Of a stretch of 5,998 nucleotides of DNA, positions 1-5,720 are shown piece by piece. The first letter of the stretch is position 1. Each line of letters begins with the position of its first letter. The DNA is taken from assembly GCA_020847555.1 (NCBI GenBank), contig JADLBT010000023.1:1-5998 (forward strand). Direction: 5' to 3'. This DNA is from Gemmataceae bacterium. GTDB taxonomy: Bacteria > Planctomycetota > Planctomycetia > Gemmatales > Gemmataceae. Made by a program: the position numbers and the translations under genes. The notes under the pieces were generated by a model. It had not been told where the DNA came from. It was given only the letters and a program-made list of their open reading frames with translations, and ran no database searches.

Positions 1-949
1 CCTCGCGCAGCAGCGGCACGACCTCCTCGAAGAAGCGCAGGGCGCCGTCGGACTGCGGAAAGTCAGTGAAGCGGACATTCAGATGCGTCACGCCAAGGTC
101 CGCGAACCGCCGCAACTGCTCCACGGCGTCGCCCGGCTCGCCCACCACCGCCGCGCTCGGCTGATTCGGGGTGTAGTACGGGCTGCGCTCGGCCAGCCGC
201 TGCGCCTCGGCCCGCGTCTTCGCCACCGCCACCGCCCCGATGGTCGCCGTCTTGACGATGCCGTCGTAGTCCCGCCCGATCTCGTCGCAGTGCTGGCGCA
301 GCACGTCAAGTTTCCGCTGCACCACCTCAAACGGGCTGCCCGGCACGTTGTACCAGTCCGCGTGGCGGGCTACGACCCGCAGCGCCAGTTGCTCGCCGGC
401 CGCCCCGATCATGATCGGCGGCAACGGGTCCGGCTTCGGCTCGCAGTAGGCGTTCTCGATCTGGAAGTAGCGGCCCGCGAACGAGGCCGGCGTCTGGGTC
501 CAGAGCGCCCGGATCACCTGTACGGCCTCTTCTAACTGGCGGATGCGCGTGGCCGGCGACGGGTACTCGAAGCCGTAGGCATGGTACTCGCCCGCGTGCC
601 AGCCGGCCCCCAGCCCGAGGATCAGCCGCCCGCCGGTGAGTGTCTGGGTCGTCGCGGCCATCTTCGCCAGCAACGCCGGCGAGCGGAATGAGTTCGCCAG
701 CACGATGGTCCCGAAGCGGTACGACGGGAACGCACCGGCCCAGTGCGCCAGGGTGGACCAGCACTCAAAGCTGTCCCACTCAGGCCGTGCCCAGGGCGCT
801 TCGGGGAGCAGGTGGTCCTGTACCCAGACCGTATCAACGTGGCCCTCGAGCCGCCGCAGGTACTCCGCGACCTGCTCCCGCAGCACCGTCCCCGGGGCGC
901 CGTCCGCCGCAAACGTCGCCATCCGCCAGCCGAATTCGAGCCTTGCCAT
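1..949 (-). CDS. LLM-class flavin/F420-dependent oxidoreductase, 3' end cut by window edge
   Basis: A luciferase-like (bacterial luciferase/F420-dependent reductase) TIM-barrel oxidoreductase; members transfer hydride using FMN or coenzyme F420, and the substrate here is unknown. The frame is open from ATG at 949 to the left edge, giving 316 residues. The last visible residues (FFEEVVPLLRE) match the usual C-terminal end, so only a few residues are probably missing. Family blocks seen: WVQDHLLP at about 42-49, an LAKMAATTQTLTGGRLILGL stretch at about 94-113 followed by GAGW at 114-117, an EPKPDPLPPIMIG block at 170-182 and RVVARHADWYN at 191-201. These resemble the probable F420-dependent subgroup (TIGR03560-like, from memory). 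The start is supported by GGGGAG at 954-959, 4 bases upstream. It lies 148 bases downstream of glgX on the same strand but appears to have its own promoter. Choice of F420 over FMN cannot be settled from sequence alone. Confidence 0.9.
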   Translation of the reverse strand, partial: MARLEFGWRMATFAADGAPGTVLREQVAEYLRRLEGHVDTVWVQDHLLPEAPWARPEWDSFECWSTLAHWAGAFPSYRFGTIVLANSFRSPALLAKMAATTQTLTGGRLILGLGAGWHAGEYHAYGFEYPSPATRIRQLEEAVQVIRALWTQTPASFAGRYFQIENAYCEPKPDPLPPIMIGAAGEQLALRVVARHADWYNVPGSPFEVVQRKLDVLRQHCDEIGRDYDGIVKTATIGAVAVAKTRAEAQRLAERSPYYTPNQPSAAVVGEPGDAVEQLRRFADLGVTHLNVRFTDFPQSDGALRFFEEVVPLLRE

Positions 950-1015
950 CGTGCTCCCCACCCCCTGGACCGGCAGCCGCGCCGGCCCCGCCTGCTTTCG
1001 CGCAGCCGCGCCGCC

Positions 1016-1021
1016 ATTGTA
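1016..1021 (-). promoter_or_regulatory. Candidate -10 box for the LLM oxidoreductase gene
   Basis: The minus strand reads TACAAT here, five of six matches to TATAAT, in a very GC-rich spacer. Transcription would start near 1009, leaving a leader of about 60 bases before the ATG at 949. No convincing -35 box is seen at 16-18 bases; TTGGTC at 1043-1048 is 21 bases away, too far for a standard sigma-70 promoter. The leader can fold small GC hairpins, for example CCGGC/GCCGG at 970-974 and 981-985. This is an inference from motif match and position only. Confidence 0.35.
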
Positions 1022-1064
1022 CGACCCGGCTGGATGGCGGCCGACCAACCGAGCGCCCGCACGG

Positions 1065-1084
1065 CCCCGAGGCAGAAATCGGGG
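1065..1084 (-). terminator. Weak hairpin after glgX
   Basis: CCCCGA (1065-1070) and TCGGGG (1079-1084) form a perfect 6-bp stem with an 8-base loop, starting 13 bases after the glgX stop codon on the minus strand. There is no following U-tract, so it is not a classic intrinsic terminator. It may protect the glgX mRNA 3' end or be a chance feature of GC-rich DNA. Confidence 0.3.
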
Positions 1085-1097
1085 AGCGGTGGCAGTC

Positions 1098-3257
1098 TTA
1101 GCGCGTGGGCTGGGGCGCGTCCGTGTCGATGTGCCGCAGCACCACCACCGACCGCGGTCCCACGCGGTACCGTTTGCCGTCGAAGCGAGGCGGGCGGCCA
1201 TCCGGCTGATCCGGGTGCATCGTGTCGAGGGCGACTCTCCAGGTGCCGCCGTGGTTCACCTGCGGGAACGTGAACGTGAGCGCCCTGTCGCTGGTGTTGA
1301 ACAGCAGCATGATCGACTCGCCCACGATGGGCTGCCCGTTGTCGTCGGTGATGTCGGCGGCCTGCCCCGCGAGGTAGACGCCGACTGCGCGGATGCCCCC
1401 ATCCTGCCACTCGGCCTCCGACATCTCCTGGCCGTCCGGGCGCACCCAGAGGATGTCCTTCATGTCGCCGCCCCGAATCGGCCGGCCCCGGAAGAAGTTC
1501 CGCCGCCGCAGCACGGCGTGCTCCCGGCGCAGGCGGATCACCCGCTGGGTCCAGCGGAGCATCGCCTGCTGCTCCTCGGTCAGTTCCCACGGTTGCCAGG
1601 AGATCTCGTTGTCCTGGCAGTAGACGTTGTTGTTGCCGCCCTGGCTCCGGGCGATCTCGTCGCCGTGCAGGATCATCGGGACGCCTGACGACATCAGCAG
1701 CGTCGTCATGAAGTTCCGCATCTGGCGCGCACGGAGCGCCTGCACATCAGGGTTGTCCGTCTCGCCCTCGGCGCCGCAGTTCCACGACAGGTTGTGGCTC
1801 TCGCCGTCGCGGTTCCCCTCGCCGTTGGCGTCGTTGTGCTTCTCGTTGTACGAGACGAGGTCGCGCATGGTGAAGCCGTCGTGCGCCGTCACGAAGTTGA
1901 TGCTGGCGTGGGGGCGCCGCCCGTTGTTGGCATACAGGTCGCTGCTACCGGTCAGCCGGTAGCCAAGCTCGCCCAGGGTGCCGGGGTCGCCGCGCCAGAA
2001 CTTGCGCATCGCGTCGCGATATTTTCCGTTCCACTCCGTCCAGAGCACCGGGAAGTTGCCGACCTGGTAGCCGCCCTCGCCGACGTCCCACGGCTCGGCG
2101 ATCAGCTTGACCTGGGAGAGCACCGGATCCTGGTGGATGATGTCGAAGAACGCCGAGAGCCGGTCCACCGCGTGTAGCTCGCGGGCCAGCGCGGCCGCCA
2201 GGTCAAAGCGGAAGCCATCGACGTGCATCTCCAGGATCCAGTAGCGCAGGCTGTCCATGATGAGCTGGATGGTGCGCGGGTGCAGCATGTTCAGGGTGTT
2301 GCCGGTGCCGGTGTAGTCCATGTAGTACCGCCGGTCGTCCCCGACGAGGCGGTAGTACGCGGCGTTGTCGATGCCCTTGAACGAGAGCGTCGGCCCGAGG
2401 TGGTTGCCCTCCGCTGTGTGGTTGTAGACCACGTCGAGGATGACCTCGATGCCAGCATTGTGCAGCGACTTCACCATCGTCTTGAACTCGTTGACGCGGG
2501 CGCCCGCCGTCCTGGCCCGGCTGTAGCCGGACTCCGGGGTGAAGTACGCGATGGAGTTGTAGCCCCAGTAGTTCCGAAGCCCCTGGTCGAGCAAGTGCTT
2601 GTCGTGGACGAAATGGTGGACTGGCATCAACTCGACGGCAGTGATGCCCAGTTCTTTCAGGTAGCGGATTACGCGGTAGTCGGCCAGGGCGGCATAGGTG
2701 CCAGCCGTGTCGGGCGGCAGGTCAGGGTGGAGCCTGGTGAAGCCCCGCACGTGCGCCTCATAGATGATCGTCTCGTGCCAGGGGGTCTTCGGCGGGCGGT
2801 CGTCGCCCCAGGAGAACGCCGGCTCGATCACGACGCCCTTCGGTATGCCCGGTGCGCTGTCGCTGTGGTCCATCTCCAGGTCGGCGTCCGGGCGGCCGTC
2901 CAGCGGGTAGGCGAACATCGCTTCGGACCACTCAATGCGCCCCGTCAGCGCCTTGGCGTACGGGTCGATCAACAGCTTGTTCGGATTGAAGCGGTGGCCT
3001 TCGTGGGGCGCCCACGGCCCGAAGACGCGGTAGCCGTACAACTGGCCCGGGCGGGCCTCGGGCAGATAGACGTGCCAGACCAGGTCGGTCTGCTCGGGCA
3101 TCCGGATGCGGACCGTCTCGGGCGCCCCGTACGGCTCGTCGAACAGGCACAACTCGACGGCCTCGGCATTCTCGCTAAAGATCGCGAAGTTGACGCCGCT
3201 ACCGTCCCAGGTGGCGCCGAGAGGATACGGCTGCCCCGGAAACATCCGCACGGTCAT
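1098..3257 (-). CDS. glgX: Glycogen debranching enzyme GlgX (GH13 isoamylase type)
   Basis: Hydrolyses alpha-1,6 branch links in glycogen, typically on limit dextrins left by glycogen phosphorylase, in the cytoplasm. The protein is 719 residues, a normal GlgX/isoamylase length. An N-terminal CBM48-like domain (about 8-110) begins QPYPLGATWDGSGVNFAIFS. The GH13 barrel carries region I DVVYNH (275-280), region II GFRFDLA with nucleophile D352, region III IAEPWD with acid/base E388, and region IV FVTAHD with transition-state stabiliser D460. A C-terminal beta domain follows from about 600. All catalytic residues are intact. ATG at 3257 is chosen because GGAGGA (3265-3270) lies 7 bases upstream and family similarity begins there. 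An in-frame ATG at 3377 would add 40 residues unlike GlgX. No other glg gene is in the window. The gene is divergent from the haloperoxidase-like gene. Confidence 0.96.
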   Translation of the reverse strand: MTVRMFPGQPYPLGATWDGSGVNFAIFSENAEAVELCLFDEPYGAPETVRIRMPEQTDLVWHVYLPEARPGQLYGYRVFGPWAPHEGHRFNPNKLLIDPYAKALTGRIEWSEAMFAYPLDGRPDADLEMDHSDSAPGIPKGVVIEPAFSWGDDRPPKTPWHETIIYEAHVRGFTRLHPDLPPDTAGTYAALADYRVIRYLKELGITAVELMPVHHFVHDKHLLDQGLRNYWGYNSIAYFTPESGYSRARTAGARVNEFKTMVKSLHNAGIEVILDVVYNHTAEGNHLGPTLSFKGIDNAAYYRLVGDDRRYYMDYTGTGNTLNMLHPRTIQLIMDSLRYWILEMHVDGFRFDLAAALARELHAVDRLSAFFDIIHQDPVLSQVKLIAEPWDVGEGGYQVGNFPVLWTEWNGKYRDAMRKFWRGDPGTLGELGYRLTGSSDLYANNGRRPHASINFVTAHDGFTMRDLVSYNEKHNDANGEGNRDGESHNLSWNCGAEGETDNPDVQALRARQMRNFMTTLLMSSGVPMILHGDEIARSQGGNNNVYCQDNEISWQPWELTEEQQAMLRWTQRVIRLRREHAVLRRRNFFRGRPIRGGDMKDILWVRPDGQEMSEAEWQDGGIRAVGVYLAGQAADITDDNGQPIVGESIMLLFNTSDRALTFTFPQVNHGGTWRVALDTMHPDQPDGRPPRFDGKRYRVGPRSVVVLRHIDTDAPQPTR

Positions 3258-3280
3258 CGAGGAGTCCTCCACACACCAGT

Positions 3281-3299
3281 ATCCGACATCGTGTCGGAT
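3281..3299. promoter_or_regulatory. 19-base inverted repeat before glgX, candidate operator
   Basis: ATCCGACA-TCG-TGTCGGAT is an inverted repeat with perfect 8-base arms and a 3-base centre, ending 23 bases upstream of the glgX start codon. Its left edge overlaps the best nearby minus-strand -10 candidate, GATACT (3278-3283), which would start transcription about 14 bases before the ATG. A repressor bound here would block that promoter. No matching -35 is visible, so the promoter is uncertain. If the transcript begins further upstream, the repeat could instead form an RNA hairpin in the leader. The binding protein is unknown. Confidence 0.5.
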
Positions 3300-3463
3300 C
3301 GGCGCGCGGTGAGAGCGCAAGATTCGGGCCACGCCACAGGGCTTCAAGGTACGCCCGACCTCGCGAGTGGTCTTCACAGGGCCGCGGCGGCGGCACCCTT
3401 GCGACTGGGGGCAGGGCGTCCGCGCCTCGAAACGGGCGCATCATGCCGACGCTCGGTCGGCGG

Positions 3464-3479
3464 TGTGATCTGAGTCACA
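3464..3479. promoter_or_regulatory. CRP/FNR-family binding site candidate
   Basis: TGTGATCTGAGTCACA matches the TGTGA-N6-TCACA consensus of CRP (cAMP receptor protein) with both 5-base half-sites perfect. It lies 80 bases upstream of the GTG start of the haloperoxidase-like gene. Its centre (3471.5) falls at -41.5 if transcription starts at 3513, as the extended -10 candidate at 3498-3506 predicts. That is the classic class II activator position. The motif and spacing are seen directly; binding by a CRP-family protein is inferred. Confidence 0.5.
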
Positions 3480-3497
3480 GCAGCGAAGGCGGACGCC

Positions 3498-3506
3498 TGC
3501 TAGCGT
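3498..3506 (+). promoter_or_regulatory. Candidate extended -10 element of the haloperoxidase-like gene
   Basis: TGCTAGCGT reads as an extended -10 (TGn followed by TAGCGT, three of six matches to TATAAT). There is no good -35 at 17 bases, which would suit an activator-dependent promoter using the CRP-like site just upstream. The element also sits between short arms CGCCT (3494-3498) and AGGCG (3507-3511). The hexamer match is poor, so the call rests mainly on position. Confidence 0.3.
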
Positions 3507-3558
3507 AGGCGCATCCCAGGGCAAGCGCGCCGAGCGTACATCCGAAGGAGGGGCACTC

Positions 3559-4962
3559 GTGAGCGACAAGACCGACCGACGTACCGCCCTCAAGCTGTTC
3601 ACTGCCGTGCCGCTCAGCCTCGCCATGAGCGCCGCCCTCGCCGACGCGGCGACGGCGCAGACGTTGCGCGCGACGTCTGATGCCCGTGCCGCGACCGGGG
3701 CCGATGCGCCGGACGCCGGGTTCCGCACGACGGCGACGCGCGTCGGGATTCCGGCCGTGCGCGGCGTTGTGTCCCAGTCCATCGCCGATGCGTCCGTCAT
3801 CAACGACTGGAACGCAACCGCCATCAACGTCATCGTCGCCGACGCCATGACCGGCGCGGCGGAAGCAATGGTCTACCTGGGGTTCGTGCAGGCCGCCGTC
3901 TACAACGCCGTCGTCGGCATCACCCGCCGCTACGCACCCTACAAGTCGAACGCCCAACCCGGGCCGATGGCCTCGCCCCAGGCGGCAGCCGCGACGGCCG
4001 CGCACCGGGTGCTGATGTCGTATTTCGGCCACGTGCCGGCCGCTGTGACGCGGCTGACTGAGGCCTACGCGGCATCGATCGGCCCGGGTCCATACGATCC
4101 CTCCACGACGCAGGGGATCCAGTACGGCAGGCAGACCGCCGAGCGCTTCATCGCGCTCCGCTCCGAGGACGGGCGGTACGGCCCGAACATCTTTGAGAAG
4201 GCGGCGGCTCCCGGGATCTGGCGTCCGACCGCGCCCGCCAATGCACCGATGTTCGCCAAATTCCTGTGTGACACTGCGCCGTTGATGATCGAGTCGTCCA
4301 GCCAGTTCCGACCGGCGCCCCCGCCCGTCCTGACTTCCGCGGAGTATGCGACGGACTTCGAGGAGGTGAAAGCGTTCGGCTCAAAGGAGGGCTCCGCGCG
4401 GACGCCACTGCAGACCGAGACGGCTCTGTTCATCTCGACTATCGTTCCGGGGCCGTATCATGCCGCGCTGCGCGACCTCGCCGTTCGCCGGGAGATGGAC
4501 ATCAGCGACCGCGCTCGCCTGTTCGCGGCTGTCAGCATGAGTGTTGCCGACGCGATCATTACCTGCTGGGACAGCAAAGTTCATTACGGCTTCTGGCGGC
4601 CAAGCACCGCGATCCAGTTGGCGGAGGAGGACGGCAACTCGGCCACCAGCGCCGACCCGACCTGGGAACCGCTGCTCCCGAACCCGCCCTATCCAGACTA
4701 CACCAGCGGCCTCAATGCCGTGATCGGCTCCTCAACACGCGCCCTGACCCGGGTGGTCGGCACGGACCGCATCGACCTGCACATCACCTCGCCGGTGACG
4801 AACACCACCCGCCACTATGAGATGGCGGGCCCCATCTTCACCGATGCGGTTGACGGCCGGGTCTGGGCGGGTCTCCACTTCCGCTTCGCGGATGTGGCCG
4901 CGATGGCCCAGGGCCAGCAGGTCGCTGACTGGGCCCTCGACCGCTACTTCATGCCCGCCTAG
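3559..4962 (+). CDS. Exported vanadium-dependent haloperoxidase/PAP2-family protein lacking the catalytic histidine
   Basis: A 467-residue homologue of vanadium haloperoxidases, which use bound vanadate and hydrogen peroxide to oxidise halides, and which share their fold with PAP2 phosphatases. Residues 1-33 look like a signal peptide: RR at 7-8 in DRRTALKLF, a hydrophobic stretch and ATA before a likely cut at 33/34, suggesting Tat export. The vanadate pocket is nearly complete: K340 and R347 (KVHYGFWRP), S383-G384 (DYTSGL), R434 and H440 (GRVWAGLHF), where H440 would bind vanadium. The usual PSGH is TSGL, so L385 replaces the acid-base histidine (H404 in fungal chloroperoxidase). Halide oxidation may therefore be weak or absent; the real reaction is unknown. 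GTG at 3559 is supported by AAGGAGG (3545-3551), 7 bases upstream. The gene appears monocistronic and is followed by a hairpin. Confidence 0.85.
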   Translation: MSDKTDRRTALKLFTAVPLSLAMSAALADAATAQTLRATSDARAATGADAPDAGFRTTATRVGIPAVRGVVSQSIADASVINDWNATAINVIVADAMTGAAEAMVYLGFVQAAVYNAVVGITRRYAPYKSNAQPGPMASPQAAAATAAHRVLMSYFGHVPAAVTRLTEAYAASIGPGPYDPSTTQGIQYGRQTAERFIALRSEDGRYGPNIFEKAAAPGIWRPTAPANAPMFAKFLCDTAPLMIESSSQFRPAPPPVLTSAEYATDFEEVKAFGSKEGSARTPLQTETALFISTIVPGPYHAALRDLAVRREMDISDRARLFAAVSMSVADAIITCWDSKVHYGFWRPSTAIQLAEEDGNSATSADPTWEPLLPNPPYPDYTSGLNAVIGSSTRALTRVVGTDRIDLHITSPVTNTTRHYEMAGPIFTDAVDGRVWAGLHFRFADVAAMAQGQQVADWALDRYFMPA

Positions 4963-4978
4963 CGCGCAGTGGGAGTGT

Positions 4979-5010
4979 GACGGCCGACGAGGGTGTGGTC
5001 GTCGGTCGTC
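4979..5010 (+). terminator. Strong hairpin after the haloperoxidase-like gene
   Basis: GACGGCCGACGA (4979-4990) pairs with TCGTCGGTCGTC (4999-5010) over 12 base pairs with a single G-U wobble and an 8-base loop, GGGTGTGG. It begins 16 bases after the stop codon. The 3' side (TGCTCCGC) has no U-run, as often found in high-GC bacteria, so it may work as a U-less terminator or as an mRNA-stabilising stem. The stem is seen directly; the termination role is inferred. Confidence 0.6.
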
Positions 5011-5047
5011 TGCTCCGCACACGGCCATCCAGCGTCTCGGCAGGGAG

Positions 5048-5104
5048 CCTCGCCGATCTTGAGCTGCCCTTCAGTCCTGTCCGGCGAGGTTTGGCGGATC
5101 CGCC
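5048..5104. repeat. Two adjacent inverted repeats upstream of ybaK
   Basis: CCTCGCCG (5048-5055) is perfectly complementary to CGGCGAGG (5082-5089), with 26 bases between them. Four bases later GGCGGATCCGCC (5093-5104) is a perfect 12-base palindrome. Both lie between the haloperoxidase-like gene's hairpin and the ybaK promoter candidate. They could be protein sites or, if transcription reads through, RNA stems. Short GC-rich palindromes also arise by chance in such DNA. Confidence 0.35.
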
Positions 5105-5137
5105 GAGTGACCAGGGCTGACCACGGGTACGATGTAC

Positions 5138-5143
5138 TAGACT
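5138..5143 (+). promoter_or_regulatory. Candidate -10 box for leaderless ybaK transcription
   Basis: TAGACT ends 7 bases before the ybaK ATG and fits the TANNNT pattern seen in front of leaderless genes in high-GC bacteria. Transcription would start at about 5150-5151, at the start codon itself. The absence of any Shine-Dalgarno sequence before 5151 supports this. An alternative -10, TACGAT at 5128-5133, would give a leader of about 11 bases, also without a Shine-Dalgarno. CTGACC at 5117-5122 is a poor -35 at a short 15-base spacing. Confidence 0.35.
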
Positions 5144-5150
5144 TCCCAGC

Positions 5151-5669
5151 ATGGCCCGCCAGAAGCTCGAAAAGACGAACGCCATCCGTCTGCTGGAGGC
5201 GAAGCGCGTCCCCTACGAGGCACTCACCTACGACCCCGAGATTCACTCGGCGGTCGGGGTGGCCGAGGTGCTGGGGGTGCCGCCGGAGCAGGTCTACAAG
5301 ACGCTGGTGGTGCTCCGCGAGGAGCCGCGCAGCCGGCCGCTGCTGGTGATGATCGCCGGGCCAGACGAGCTAGACATGCGGCTGCTGGCGCGGTCCATTG
5401 GCGCGAAGGCCGTCAGGATGGCCCCGCAGCGGGACGCCGAGAAGTTGACCGGCCTGCTGGTCGGCGGGATCGGGGCGCTGGCGCTGGTGAGCAAGCCGTT
5501 CGAGCCGTGCATCGAGCGGGCGGCGCTGGCGCACGAGTGGGTGCTCGTGAACGGCGGGCGGCGCGGCCTGAACCTGCGCGTCGCCGTCGAAGACCTGGTG
5601 CGCCTGACCGATGCCCGCGTGGTGGACGCCGTGCGCCGCGACGACGTTGCAGGGGCGGACGGCGCCTGA
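5151..5669 (+). CDS. ybaK: YbaK/EbsC-family aminoacyl-tRNA deacylase (Cys-tRNA(Pro) type)
   Basis: YbaK proteins hydrolyse cysteine wrongly attached to tRNA(Pro) by prolyl-tRNA synthetase, a cytoplasmic proofreading step in trans. The 172-residue product covers the whole single-domain family (about 155-170 residues). The family pattern is clear: N-terminal AIRLLEAKRVPYEALTYD (11-28), the QVYKTLVV block with the conserved catalytic-site lysine K50, AGPDELDMRLLARSIGAK (69-86), TGLLVGGI (100-107), and the C-terminal NGGRRGLNLRVAVEDLVRLTDA (starting at 134). The loop after GGI reads GALAL, where E. coli YbaK has SPLG, so the conserved proline is missing and tRNA or amino-acid specificity may differ. 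ATG 5151 is the first suitable start and fits the family N-terminus, although no Shine-Dalgarno is present. A gap of 51 bases separates it from the next gene. Confidence 0.92.
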   Translation: MARQKLEKTNAIRLLEAKRVPYEALTYDPEIHSAVGVAEVLGVPPEQVYKTLVVLREEPRSRPLLVMIAGPDELDMRLLARSIGAKAVRMAPQRDAEKLTGLLVGGIGALALVSKPFEPCIERAALAHEWVLVNGGRRGLNLRVAVEDLVRLTDARVVDAVRRDDVAGADGA

Positions 5670-5706
5670 CGCCGCTCGCAATCCAATCCGCACAATCAAC
5701 ATGCAC

Positions 5707-5712
5707 AGGTGG
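5707..5712 (+). promoter_or_regulatory. Shine-Dalgarno deciding the start at 5721
   Basis: AGGTGG lies 8 bases before the ATG at 5721. It favours that start over an in-frame GTG at 5709, which has no ribosome site, and over the ATG at 5701, which is in another frame. Confidence 0.55.
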
Positions 5713-5720
5713 TCGCCGCG

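Larger units (their letters stand above)
3258..3558. other. Divergent intergenic region between glgX and the haloperoxidase-like gene
   Basis: These 301 bases separate two outward-facing genes and must hold the promoters of both. The left end carries the glgX Shine-Dalgarno and a 19-base inverted repeat. The right end carries a CRP-like palindrome, an extended -10 candidate and the Shine-Dalgarno of the rightward gene. The middle part, about 3300-3460, is GC-rich, and I see no coding signal, RNA gene or clear repeat in it beyond a short run of GGC units near 3382-3394. Confidence 0.85.

Noticed and set aside
636..1688. A 350-codon open frame on the plus strand
   Set aside because: It overlaps the oxidoreductase and glgX on the opposite strand, has no recognisable domain and is low-complexity Arg/Pro/Ala-rich.
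3258..3377. A 40-residue N-terminal extension of glgX starting at ATG 3377
   Set aside because: The added residues do not look like GlgX, while ATG at 3257 has GGAGGA 7 bases upstream and begins the family similarity; the extension also runs through the 19-base inverted repeat.
2223..3473. A 416-codon open frame on the plus strand opposite glgX
   Set aside because: It is antisense to a clear GH13 enzyme with all catalytic motifs, and its composition (rich in Val, Arg, Ala, Gly) is typical of a mirror frame in GC-rich DNA.
3475..4032. A 185-codon minus-strand frame opposite the haloperoxidase-like gene
   Set aside because: It is Gly/Arg-rich with no family features and lies opposite the signal peptide and N-terminal domain of a recognised protein that has a good Shine-Dalgarno.
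5660..5674. CGGCG/CGCCG hairpin overlapping the ybaK stop codon as a terminator
   Set aside because: The stem is only 5 bp, overlaps coding sequence, has no U-tract and is expected by chance at this GC content.
5701..5703. ATG at 5701 as start of the last gene
   Set aside because: It is in a different frame from the long open frame that begins at 5721 and has no ribosome binding site.
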